Assembly (NCBI GenBank): GCA_027625915.1
Contig: JANTQA010000072.1
Location: forward strand, 1,922,001 to 1,986,000
From: Anaeramoeba flamelloides
Lineage: Eukaryota > Metamonada > Anaeramoebidae
Reading direction: 5' to 3'
Length of the DNA: 64,000 bases
Shown here: one piece after another, positions 48,096-59,880 of the stretch
How the letters are laid out: every line of letters starts with the position of its first letter
Numbering within the stretch: position 1 is the first letter of the stretch
Translations under genes and position numbers: made by a program
Notes under the pieces: generated by a model
Told to the model about the DNA's origin: nothing
What the model saw: the letters and a program-made list of their open reading frames with translations, nothing else
The model's database searches: none

Positions 48096-51000
48096 TATAA
48101 CCCCAACTTTTAAAACAACACAAGTGAAAGAACATTCTCTATTCAAACCAATTTTACAAAGTTTCTAAAAATTTTAACTAATAGAATACTTTATTCCAAG
48201 ATTGAGTAAAAAAATTTTTAAAATGGAAAATGTAGTAAAAATAATCGGACATTTATTTGAATTTATCAGTATCAAAAAAAATATTTTAAATTATAATAAA
48301 AAACGAAAAACACAAATCCAGAAAAAAAAAAATTCAAGTGTTTATAGTTTAAGTTTGACAAAATAATCCAAACACGGCAGAAAATAAAAACTTGTTATGA
48401 TATTTTATATTTCCAAATACTTAAAATATTTACAATTTGAAATAAATTGACCCCCCCTAAAAGAAATCAATTTGTTTTAAATTTATCCAATTCGTGTTTT
48501 TTATAACATTCTAGATTTGACCCTGTTCGGATTTTTTTATATTCTTTTTTTAAAAAATCACCATTTCAAAAATCGAAAAAAATAACCTTTCGAGATCTCA
48601 AAAAGTCACTCAGATAGAAAAATATTAAACCAACATTATTGTATCAAAATTATATATTCTAACATTTTAATTGGAAATTAAATGTGACTCTTTAGCATTT
48701 TTTACTAAAAATGAACTCATTTTTGATTAATGATTTTTGGAGATCTATCAGATTTTAAAAGACTTTGATGCTTATAATAAGTATTTCACACCCTTTAAAG
48801 TTCCAAAAAAAAGGTATTCAATTTCAAACATTTTTTTTTTTGATAGTAATGAATCTATATTAAATTTTAATACCAAATTTCTTTTTGCACCTCTAAAAAG
48901 TTTTAAAGAATTGAAACATTCATAAAAAAATAATTAGTTTCAAATTTTTAAATTTGTTGAACCTTGAAAGTCTATCGATTTTTTATATGGAAACATGATT
49001 TTTTTATTTATTTTATAATTTGAAAATCAAACTGACATCTTTTACAACTATTCCTCAAAAAGAATATACTGTAATGTTTAAAACGTGATTTTAGTAATTA
49101 ATTTTGTCAAAAAAAATTAGAAAGAGTTAATTAGTATTTTGTTTTACTATTCAAAAAAAAAAAAAAAAAAAAAAATGTAGTAGAGGTTTTAATAATAATA
49201 TGTAGTATCAAACATTTAGTAATAAATTCACAACAATCTAAAAAAATCGTTTTTAGTCCTACTTAAAAACTAAAAATCCTAAAACCACTATATTCCAAAT
49301 TATTGTAATATCCTATAAAATTGCTATAAATGAAAAAACATTTTATTGAAATTACTTTATAAAAAAATCCTTGGCTTTTAAAAAGCTTGGAAACTTTTAA
49401 AATGCCTTCCCACTTTAAAAATAATTGAAAGATTTGTAATATGATGTCCAATTTTTTTGAAACAATTGAAAGACCAAAAGATTTATTTAAGGCATAGTTT
49501 TTGTTTTTAGTCTGAAAAAAAACTTTTTTCCTTTTCATTTTTTTGTTTCAAGTTTAAAGGTTCGAGTGAATTTTGTGATTATTAAAATAATCAACAATTT
49601 CAACAATGTATTTAAATATAAAATATGTGTTTTTTTTTAAAAAAATAGGGTTATTACCTTCATAAGTTTAATAATCCACAAGAATAAAGAGTAATTTTCC
49701 TACTTTTTTTATTATCTATCATAAAAAACCTTTAAACCTTAGTTGAATTATCTGTACAATACAAAAATATGCGAAAAAGAAGAAGAATAAGAAGAATACA
49801 TATGCCCAAATAATTTTAATAATTGGTTATAATGTGGCTAGGTTGTTGTGAAATCTTTTGAAAAGATATCCAACTCTTTCAGTTTTTATAAATAAATGAA
49901 AATATTTTCATCTAAAAACACATTATTTAAAGAAATAGTTAAGAGTTGGTTGTTTTCGAAGTTTTTTTATTCAAAAACAATTTACCACACCACCATTGAC
50001 TGAGAAACTATTTTAATTCCCTTTTTTTTATAATGCTTGTTGATCTAAAGGATCGATCGATCGATCTGTCAACCAAATCAAAAAAAATACAATAAAAACT
50101 CTTAATCTTATCCTTGATTGAGTCAAGTATTTTTTTTGTTGTTTTTTAAAGAATAACCTTATTTTTCAAGGATCTATTTTTTGATCAAAAAAATTTTTTC
50201 TTTGTAAAAATATTGTTGAATAAGCCCAGAAAGTCTTTAACTATTTTATATTGATTTAATTTATTAATCAGAATTTTTTGATATTTATCATATAATTTTT
50301 GACAATTATTTTGATTTTTTATAATATCTCAATATGTGATGATTATCATGAGATTATTGTTTTTAGTAACTTTATCACGATTTCATAATAGTCTGATTTG
50401 ATAATAATAATCGCGATTTTTGAAACTTTATTGTAGCTTAAAAAAGATAACTTCAAACCCTCTAGTATCACAGAGTATATAAATTATCTTACAAAAATTC
50501 TTCCCACTTTACAACTCAATATGAAGTTATTTTATGTGTGTTTATCCTATATTATAATCATAAAACAAAATAATTTTTCAATTTTAAGATGAAATACCTT
50601 TTTCTTTTCTTTTGGATAAATTATTTCAACTTGGTTTTCTTTTCTTTTTTTTTCCAATTTATTTTATTTCTTTTTTCTTGTTTTTTCTATTATTTTTTTA
50701 TAATTTAAGGTAAAAAAAACCATTTTTTAGTAATATCAATAAAGAGTATATTAATTGAGATAATCTTAATATTTTTAAGAATTTATATAATCGGAGGGAT
50801 AAAAATCCTATCGGTAAACCTTTTTTGGGTAAAATTTCAGTAATAAAAATCCTTAAAGGTTGAGAAAATACAGTTAAAAATAATTTTTTGAAATAAAAAA
50901 ATAAATTTTTGTAATTATTCTGAGTACATAATAAAGATCAAAAACTAACCCACATAGGATGCACTATCGATCTCAAAAAATCAACAATCAAAAAAGATGA

Positions 51001-51468
51001 TATTTTGTTTAAGAAAATATTGTCAAATAGCGGCATTCAATCTCCAATTAGAATGGTTTTGATTATCATTGTGAAAATAACTGTTATAGTTTTGAAGTGT
51101 TGCTCCTTGATACTCTTTTAGATCACAAAGATTTTTTTTCATTTTTATTTTTTTCTTTTTTAAATCAGTTATTTATTTTTACCAAGAATGTTAGAAAATC
51201 CTTACTTTATCAAATATAGATGATTAAAAAATCAATACAAATTAGATTAAATAGAATTAAATTGATTATTCACTTAAAAAAAGAAATTTGTTTTAAAATT
51301 CAAGAAAGTTAACACTTTGGAAATTTAAATAAATAAAAGAGTAATTTTTTGAAAATTTTGGTTTTTTAGAAATTGAGAAGCATTTTGTTCTTATTTTTAA
51401 AATTTTATTTTTTTGGAATTGAGAATGCTTTTAAACTTTTTTAATAATTGAATTTTTGTCAATAGATC
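48096..51468. other. AT-rich intergenic stretch
   Basis: More than 3 kb with only short, low-complexity open frames (for example 49263-49538 on the minus strand). A palindromic GGATCGATCGATCGATC lies near 50052. No gene or repeat family was recognised. Confidence 0.4.
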
Positions 51469-52138
51469 TCAAAATTTTTTGTTGGTTATATGAATTTTGC
51501 CAATCAAAAGAAGGGCAATTCCACAATATCCTTTTTTAGGTTTCAAGCCACTATCTAGGTATTGAGCCAATCCAAAATAAATGGCTAGACCCTTAATGCT
51601 CATTTCAAAAATTGTGATTCATCTTTTAATAGTTTTTTATTTTTTTTTTTATATTTTTTATTTGAAAAATTTCAATTTTCTATATTTTCAGAATAATTTA
51701 ATTGTGAATTGTTAATAGCATTGAAGGGTTATTTGTTCTTGAATTTATAAGGTTTTTTTATTAATAATACCAGGTATGTAAAAATTGTAATGAATATAAT
51801 TTTGTGTATTTTTTTCCAATTTTTCATCATAAAAATTCTTTTTAGAAGTGGATGGTAAATAACACAATAAAAAAAACAACCATAATAAAGAAATACCATC
51901 CTCGGCTGTTTAATCAAAGAGTTAAATATTTGAAGATTTAATGAATATAGAATTTTGAATAGGTATTTAAAAAGTGGAAATACTGAAAATAAAAAAATTT
52001 TATTACTGATATGAAAATATAATAAATAATAAATTTGAGAAGCAAAATTTCTAATTTTGATATTTTTTTATAGTTTATTACCATACTAACTATTTCATTA
52101 TTCCAATTCCTTATTGAATTTTTAAAGTAATTTTTCCC
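51469..52138 (-). CDS. 3' part of a spliced multi-pass membrane protein gene (unidentified)
   Basis: Two exons are well supported by splice logic: 51982-51771 (after a pyrimidine-rich TTTTATTTTCAG acceptor, ending at a GTATTA donor) and 51591-51469 (stop at 51469-51471). Joining them in phase 0 fuses IIFITIFTYL to GLAIYFGLAQYL, a complete membrane helix, followed by a conserved-looking DSGLKPKKGYCGIALLLIG. A weaker upstream exon at 52138-52087 (ending NSIRNWNNEIV, donor GTATGG) would join in phase 1. The known part has about three hydrophobic segments and an IKQPRMVFLYYGCFFYC stretch. Further 5' exons were not found. I do not recognise the family; membrane acyltransferases were considered but the catalytic His region is absent. 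Confidence 0.4.
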
Positions 52139-52666
52139 CTTAATGATTTTTTTTCTTGATCACAAGAAAATGTATTGCAAAATTAACAAACAATTTCATA
52201 AAAAATATTAATTTTTATTTTTTCAAAAATTCAGTTTTGGAAAAAATCACTAATTATTATTTTCATCAAATTGTTTTCCTACTTCCTCTTATGAAAAAGA
52301 CAATTAAATAAATTGATTGTTATTTACATAATAGTTTTGGTACCTAAATGTAAAAAAAATTTATTTCTCCTATACAGATTATCACAATTTTTTATTTAAT
52401 TAACCTGTATTGTATCAAAAATTCTTTGTTATAGAATGTTGAACAAATAATTTCATTTTATTCAAATAATTCTTTTGATACCTTTTTTCTAAAATTCAAA
52501 TGATAAAAAATTAACAATAAATTAATTCTTTATTTCTTTTTTTCCATATGCAAATAGGGAATAAATAATTATTTTTTTCGGAATCAAAGTAATAAACCAT
52601 TTCACCTTTTAAATTTTTATGGGATTCATGGTTTTAGTAAGTAAATTAACATATGTGTTAGAAATA

Positions 52667-52863
52667 CAGTCAGTTTCACTTTTAAGGCACAAACTTTCAA
52701 CGGAATTTAAGGCACAAAAAAATCTCAAATTAAGGTCCAAAATTTGGAATTTTTTTTTTTACAATTTATTTTTACTAGAATTTGAATTTTGTGCTTTAAT
52801 TTGAGATTTTTTGTGTGTCTTAAATTTCGTTGAAAGTTTGTGCCTTTAAAGTGAAACTGACTG
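52667..52863. mobile_element. TA-flanked TIR element (mariner-type MITE), family M copy 4, best preserved
   Basis: 197 bp, starting CAGTCAGTTTCACTTTTAAG and ending with its near-exact mirror, with TA on both sides. The arms run about 80 bp each and include CAAACTTTCAACG-AATTTAA and AAAAAATCTCAAATTAAGG. The centre is only about 40 bp, so a single strand folds into one long hairpin. Confidence 0.8.
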
Positions 52864-53204
52864 TATATAACTATATAATTGCAACACTAAATTATTTTTA
52901 TTCCTGAATAAACACATATATTACCAAAATATGCAAAATAAATTGAAATAGACTAGTTTTTATCTATAAAATATAATTTTAATCCAAATTTTGTTAATTG
53001 TAATTAATAAAAAGAAATTTAAATTCAAAAATATATTAAAAAATTTTTTTATACTTTATCTGGAAAAACTAATAAAATTTAACCAAAAAATTATCAATAT
53101 AACTAATTGAAATTTAAAGAATTTGTAACCCTTTAAAAATGAAAATGAAAATTATAATTATTAGAAGTTGTTGAATTCTACTAGTTGAAAATATCATGTA
53201 GTTT

Positions 53205-53370
53205 TCCAAAATAAAAAAGAATAGAGTAAAATCAGATTTTACATAATTCTTTTGAATTTCGGAAAACGGTCATTAGGTTTTTTAAATTTTATAAATAAAA
53301 AGAAAATTTTTGAAATTTTCTTTATATTTTGTAAAATTAAAAAAAAACCTAGGCACTTGACAACACTTCC
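53205..53370. repeat. hairpin-array repeat, single unit
   Basis: One type-A palindrome (GAATAGAGTAAAATC, then GATTTTACATAATTC, with TTTTCC/GGAAAA outer arms). It is followed by a type-B palindrome (AAATAAAAAGAAAATTTTTG with its mirror) and a linker AGGCACTTGACAACACTTCC. Confidence 0.65.
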
Positions 53371-54138
53371 CAAAAATATTTAAAAATAATTAAATACCAA
53401 AAAAAATATTTATAATTAAAAATACTTAAGTTATCCATCATACTTGGAAATTATAAAATTCAGTAGATTTACTAACCGCTTAAATATATATTCCTAAGTA
53501 ATTAATGAAAATTCAAATATATTTTCTATTTTATCTTTCAAATATGAACACAAAGAGATAATAGAAAATATTGATCATATTTTATAGTGTGTCCTTCCTA
53601 GACAAATGATACTTGATCTTTTGAATTAAAATAAAAGAATTAAAGATGAATGTTACAATTTTAAAATATGACGTTTGAAATTATTTACATTCATTAATAT
53701 TCATGAAATCTATGATTTTACTCTTAAATCCCTAGAAGGGAATTTTTACAAAAGGGTACTTTGAGTGTAATTTATGCTTCCTCCTAAATAAAAAAAAATA
53801 TAAAAAAATAAAAAATATTTAATTTATTATATTTACTAATTATATGGTAATATTTGTTTACTTCAATACATCAAGTGTAACATGATTAAACAAAGAAGGG
53901 TAAATATTGACTCACAGCCCAGAAAGATTTTTTAAATGAAAAATGTATGATAAAATTATTTTTTTAATCATATGCATTTAATATTTTTATCTTACTTTTT
54001 TACTCATGTTTATTTTTTTGTGAGATTATAAAATTATAATGATAAAAAGTAGAAAATTACATCAAAATAAATTTTAATTCAAAATTTTACGCTTATTTCT
54101 TTTTTTCAGTTTCAAACCAAATTAACTAAATAAAATTA
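53371..54138. other. AT-rich intergenic stretch
   Basis: No gene or repeat recognised. Confidence 0.4.
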
Positions 54139-54284
54139 CAGGTGTTCCAAGGCTACCATAAAATTTAAAATAAAACATAATTGATTTTTCTATTCTTTCT
54201 TCGGAATTTTTTGAAAATAGAAAATAAAAATAGAAAACTCAATTGTGTTTTAACTAAAATTTTATGGTAGACTTGGAAAGACTG
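54139..54284. mobile_element. 146-bp TA-flanked palindromic MITE
   Basis: The left end is CAGGTGTTCCAAGGCTACCA; the inverted right end is CAGTCTTTCCAAGTCTACCA. The arms extend about 60 bp to TTTTCTATT, and TA flanks both sides. The layout is that of a small mariner-type MITE from a family different from family M. Confidence 0.7.
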
Positions 54285-54846
54285 TAATGATGTTTTGCTT
54301 TATAATTTTTATATTGAATTTATTAATTTTTTTTTTTTCAGTTTCAATTAGTTAAAATTTATGGGATATATTGTACTAAATAAAGAAAACGGAAAATTAA
54401 ATGTGGATTTTGGAAACTTCTAAAGTTAACTCCAGGTCGAAATAACACCAATTACATTTTATTTTGGAATTTTCATGTTTGTAAAATTATATTGTTTGTG
54501 ATTTAGAAAAAAAATTAAATAAAGAAATTGAAAAAAAAAAAAAAATTAAAATAGATTTATTTTCAAAATATAATAATAACAATAATAGTGATTCAATAAA
54601 CAAATACACTTAACATGAATAAACAAAAAAAAAAAAAAAAAAAAAACAAGATAAGAATAAATTATATATCTTTTTTTTTTTTTTAAATGAAAGGATTATT
54701 CCAATTGTTATAAATTTTCTTTGAGAAAAAAAAAAAAAAAATTTAGTGTACAAAAATAAATTTAATAGAGTTTCAAAAAGTGTTAATATTGTTAATAAAA
54801 ATTAAAAAGGTCTTCCAAAAACTTAAAAGGTTAGGTTTTTAAAAGC

Positions 54847-54850
<4 letters not shown>

Positions 54851-54886
<36 letters not shown>
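54851..54886. repeat. (AT)n microsatellite
   Basis: An uninterrupted AT run of about 36 bp downstream of the 55-kb gene. Confidence 0.9.
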
Positions 54887-54890
<4 letters not shown>

Positions 54891-55076
54891 TTTTTGGAAT
54901 ACTTTGGCAGTTTTGATCACTCAAGGAAACAAAATTTATAATGATTTGAAAAAAATACTGGATAAAGTATTTTTAAGAAATAGCTGTTTGTTTCCTATTG
55001 TGTCTTTTTCTGTTTAAAAAATTGATAATTTAAATGATCAATTGATTTGATTGTGTGTTTTTAGGTGATTGGTCAA

Positions 55077-56120
55077 TTATTTGTAATATTTTAGATGTGC
55101 AAGTACTTTAACTAATTCTATTTCTGTGTCAGTATAATTTTTTAATTTTTCAATGGTTGAAGGGGATATTAATCCCAATTCTTTTTTAGTTTGTTCTTCT
55201 CTTAGGATTAAAGAAAATGTTCTTTTAATTTTAGGGTTGCTATAAATTTGATTATTCTTTTGCTGCCGCTGCTGCTGTTTTTGTTGTTGTTGTGGCTGTG
55301 GCTGTGGCTGTGTCTGTGGTTGTAATTGGAATGGTTGAACCTTTCTAATTTTTAATCTTTTCTCCTGATTATCGTTTTTTGTTTGTGTCTCGATCTTTGT
55401 AGGCAACCTTTTTCTCTGATTGTAATTTACAGCATTATATAAATCACTTTGGTTCTCAAACTGCAAATTAAAAAGGGACAAATTTCGATCACCATTATCA
55501 AACGAATAATTTCTGGTAAATTTCATTATCTTTCGGTTTTTTCGTGTTGCATTGATTAAATTGTATCTTGCGTTAAAGAAAAAAGCAAACCCACGATAAA
55601 TTTTTTTTACCCTCGACTCGACGTCTCGTTCATTCGTATCTTCAAAAAATTGTTTAAGTGAGCTTTTGTTGATGAGAACCATTTTTGGTAATTGGAATTG
55701 CTCTGAAAAATGATAGATTTCAAATCCTTTAAAACACTTTTCATCTTTTTCAAAGGCCTTTTTGAGTTCAAGCGCAATGGATTGTCTTTGTTTTTGAAAT
55801 TGTTGGCTGTCAATGTAATACATTAAAGAATTAAGCCCTGTTGTTGGTGTGAATTTAAATTCAACCCATTCATTGTTTGATTGCTCTAATTTTGGAAACA
55901 AATTGTATTTGCTGATCATAAATGCAAACACATTTTCTTTTGATAGCACAGTCGAGAATTTGAAAATTTTCTTGTTAATTGTAACACCTTTGGGCGAGTT
56001 TGGAACAGTTAGCATTGGTAAAGTCATACCTTCAACTGAAAATCGGTATTGTGTGATAAGTGTTTCAAGTCGAACTTGGTTAATTGTTTTACGTCTTGTT
56101 GGGAAGATTTCTTGGTTCAT
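55077..56120 (-). CDS. Gln-rich orphan protein, 347 residues
   Basis: A single intronless frame with an ATG at 56120 and a stop at 55077-55079. Residues 1-220 look like a folded domain with mixed composition (MTLPMLTVPNSPKGVTINKK, NEWVEFKFTPTTGLNSLMYY, RGFAFFFNARYNLINATRKN). Residues about 258-285 are a low-complexity QPQTQPQPQPQ/QQQQ tract encoded by CAG/CAA/CCA-type codons, and the C-terminus is again helical and charged (KNYTDTEIELVKVLAHLKYY). I recognise no family. A nuclear or RNA/DNA-binding role is possible from the basic and Gln-rich regions but is not shown. Confidence 0.65.
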   Translation of the reverse strand: MNQEIFPTRRKTINQVRLETLITQYRFSVEGMTLPMLTVPNSPKGVTINKKIFKFSTVLSKENVFAFMISKYNLFPKLEQSNNEWVEFKFTPTTGLNSLMYYIDSQQFQKQRQSIALELKKAFEKDEKCFKGFEIYHFSEQFQLPKMVLINKSSLKQFFEDTNERDVESRVKKIYRGFAFFFNARYNLINATRKNRKIMKFTRNYSFDNGDRNLSLFNLQFENQSDLYNAVNYNQRKRLPTKIETQTKNDNQEKRLKIRKVQPFQLQPQTQPQPQPQQQQKQQQRQQKNNQIYSNPKIKRTFSLILREEQTKKELGLISPSTIEKLKNYTDTEIELVKVLAHLKYYK

Positions 56121-59100
56121 TGTTTGGTTGCGTTTGTAATTTAAGCAATGGTAAAGTGTTTAAAATTGTTTTTTAATACAAGAAAAAAAAAAAAAATGAG
56201 TAATTTTTTATTTTTTGGAAGGATTTTGGTTAAATAAAAAAAAATGATTTTTGAAATTAGTTTTCTGTTTACAAAGTGATCATTTCAAGATCACATAATT
56301 TAATTGTCTTTAACCTTAATTTGGATTTGATCATGCAAAAATAATTTGAGTTAATTTATTTTTTTTTGATAATAAATAAATTCGAAATTTTGATAACACT
56401 TGTGCATTTTTTGATTGTTTTGATGATTTTCATTCATAGTTGAAAATGTTTGGAGATAAAAAAAGAAATTTCTTTTATTATTTGCTCATTTTTTTTTGAA
56501 ATAAAGGTTAATCACTGTTTCCCAAAATACAAAGGTATGTAAAACTATTTTTTGATTTACTCTAATTTGGATCAAAAAATAATTATTTCAAGTCAAAATC
56601 AATTCTAATGAAGAGGAGAAACTATGATCGTTTAAGTAAAATAATGTTTAAACAAAAGATAAAGAGTGATTTGAGAATTTCTTTTTCCCAAAATACTTTC
56701 TCAAATTGACAAAAACAGAAAAATGCTTTTTGTTCAAAACTATTTTAGTTTCAAAAAACAGTTGAAAAACGATAAATTATTCTTAAAAAGTATCAAAAAG
56801 TTGAATTATACAACGTTTCCCTTGAAAAGATGCTTTAAATGGGAGATTTAACAAAATTGAATCAAAAAATTTTTCATTATTAGTTTTTGTCATTATCATT
56901 TGAAAAAAGTTTTACTTTAATTTTCCTTTTTCTTTTCTGTTATTAAATTTGTTGGAAATGATTTCTATTTGTGATCTCTATTTATTTAGATGGTACTTTT
57001 TATATACTATATATTATATAGTCGAACAATCTTAATTAAAGTCAGATTTCTGTATTGAAAAAAGCTAACGACATTTAATTTTTTTCTTGATAACTTTTAA
57101 AAGAACAGATCATTTATTATTAACAATTTGCTTTTTTATGATGAGTTGAGAAAATAAGAGAATAAAAGTGTTCTATTATTTGGGTTTGCTGTCTTTGTTT
57201 CTGAGATTTGGTTTCCTTTTATTTACTAATTATAAGGCAAAAATTAAATAACTTTCAAAACAATTTTTCGAATAATTTGCAAAAAAAAAATTAATTATCT
57301 TTGACAAGACAATTTAAAATGACAATTCTCGTTACTAAAGGATTCTTTCTTTGTGAAATTTGATAAAAAATATTATTTTAAAAGTTTGTTTTTTTCTCTC
57401 TTTTTCTATTGAATATTTTTGCCTGAATAAAATTATACTATTTTCTAGACAATCTGAAAAATAAGCTGAGTGAGAATTACTTTTGTTACTAAGGTTATAT
57501 TTTTAATTTAAAAGAATGTTGGGTTGAGTGGTCTTGAAACTTTTCCAATTTAGGATGTTTTTTCAATTATTTAACTTTTTTACAAACAATTTTTCACATT
57601 ATTTGATCTTTAAATAGAAAAGGATTGACAATCTTAAAAGTTCATTTGAATGCTCACTCCCACTTTATTTCATAATTTTAGTGTGTTTCGTTTCAGTGTG
57701 ATAATACTTTTTCAGATTAAATAGAGTCTAGCAGGTGTATATAAACATGTTTTTTAGTTGAATATATTATTAAAATTTAACTCAATGTAAAATATATCGG
57801 CTCGGTGTAGAAATTAAAGTTACTAATCAAATGGAGCGAAAATAGCACATAAACAAGAAATAGGGTTCTTTAAATGAATTTTAAAAAGAATTATGAAGAT
57901 ATTGAAAGATTAAAATGTTATTTTTTGACAAAAAAAAAGAGAAAAATTTCAATTTTTAGATTTTTTATAAAAAAATGATTTAATCTTGTGAAATTTTGAA
58001 AATATTATGAAATTTTTGAAACAAAAGCAATAAGTATTGTTGAACCATTGACGTTAATCAAAGACCTAACACATAAAGTCAATTTAAATCCAAACCAAGA
58101 ATATATATGTGTTTTTCTGGTCTTTAAATATCCAAGTTTTTTTAAAAAAATACAAGTTAAATTTTTGTAATAGTGTTAATTGTAAAATATTATGATCAAA
58201 ATTTTTATTTCAACTTTTCCAAAAATCTATCATAGAATTAAAATCAATCATCAAATGATCCCAATTTCTAAAGGGAAATTAATAATTTAAACTGATTTTA
58301 GGAATTTAAAATTGAAATTTTCTATTATTCTTTAAAGCTTATTTGGGAAAGTTGAATAAAAATTTTTTTCCATTTATTTTGCAACAAAAGTAGCTTTAAG
58401 GTGATCAAAAATGTTATTCATATCACAGTATGAGTTAAAAATATCAAATAAAAAAAATTGATTTTTAAAGTTAACTTGTTTTGTTCTAAAATTCTTTAAA
58501 AAGTGATTGGATCAAGGTATGTTTTTTTTTTTTAAATCTAGTAGCAATCCTATAAATTGAAATATATTGATTTTTCTCAAACATATAATCAATTCTATAG
58601 TTTTTCGTCTTGTAACATTCCACTTCAAACTTGAGATAGTGATTAAATTGGTATGGGATTAACAAGATATTTTTAACTTTGAGGAACTTGAAGGTAATAT
58701 TTTTTTTTTTTTTTTTATTATATAAGAACATATTGGAAAAATAAAGTATTAAAATAAGTACATTTTTAAGTAAATATCTAAAAATTGGAGTTTCAAATAT
58801 AGGATTCAAGCATTTTTAACAATAAATTTGTACTTGAAAAAGATAAAAAAAATCATTTTTTTTTTTACTTTTTCTAAGAAGTTATATACTATACTCGAAA
58901 TACCCTTCTATTTTGACCCCCTCTTTGAAATTTAAGAATAAAATACTCTATTTCACAATTATTTATAAAAGAAAATAAATTTAAATGTTTTACTTTATGA
59001 TAATCTTAATTCACAGTATAAAAAATTCATAAATATTCTCACTTCTCACTCAAAAACAGGTTAGATTTTTATGAATATATAGCTGTTTACTGAAAAGGGG

Positions 59101-59754
59101 GTTTTATTATTGAAGAATAATAAGAATTTTTAGTGAAATCTATGTTTTTTCCTTGAAAATCTGAAACAATTCTATCTCTGAATTATTTTTGTATTTTTCA
59201 ATATAGATAATCATTAAATTTGTTATTTTAATGAAAAAAAAAATAAAATTTTTTTTTTGGATATAGTATTATAAAAAGATTTAAAATTATTAGAAGCTAA
59301 ATTTCAAAAATAGGGGCAGATTTTCCATCATTAAAAAATTTGATTAATTGTTTTTTTTTTTTGAATAACAATTTATTTTACTAAAGTTTTTAGAGATAAT
59401 AACCAATAGAGATTAATAAATAAAAATATAGTGTAATCATTTTATTTTTTGGAAGACAAACAAAACTAAAAACAATAATAATAATAAAGATTGCCACCAA
59501 TTTTTGTATTTGGTTTATATGAACTAAATTCCAAAATTTTGGATACGGTTTAAACCGTTGAAATAATAACAATACATGAAATTCAAATTGGAAATAATTT
59601 TGATATATTAACTATTTCATTTTTTGGAATTTTTTGTTTCATTTCATTTCCTTTTTCGTTCAGTGTAGTTAGGTAATCTGCTTCCTTAGATCTTGATTTT
59701 TTTTTCATTTATTGACGGAAGGCTAGTTTAATTTCGTAAAATAGAAAAAGTACA
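56121..59754. other. AT-rich intergenic stretch
   Basis: Mostly nothing recognisable. The minus frame 58486-58809 has a short coding-like middle (IPYQFNHYLKFEVECYKTKN) bordered by possible AG acceptors, but no partner exon was found. Confidence 0.35.
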
Positions 59755-59880
59755 TACAATTGGTCAATGATAACTTATCATTTATCGATCAACAATTGTT
59801 GGTGAAATTTTAACAAATTTACCAATCCATTTTTTGTTCTGCTCGTTTCATTATTTTGGACACACCATTTTTTTTTTTTT
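59755..59880 (+). mobile_element. diverged partial family-F element
   Basis: Matches family F in the copy-1 orientation through ATCGATCAACAATTGTTGG, GAAATTTTAACAAATTTACC and TTTTTTGTTCTGCTC, ending near GGACACACCA. Closer to the 38.5-kb copy (GTTGGTGAAA) than to the 4.5-kb copy. Confidence 0.45.

Noticed and set aside
49263-49538. 91-residue minus-strand open frame
   Set aside because: Composition is like chance frames in AT-rich DNA (Lys, Phe, Ile), with no start context, domain or splice partner.
52087-52138. MBOAT O-acyltransferase assignment for the 51.5-kb membrane gene based on an IRNWN sequence
   Set aside because: The downstream exons lack the catalytic-His helix region and the order of segments does not fit.
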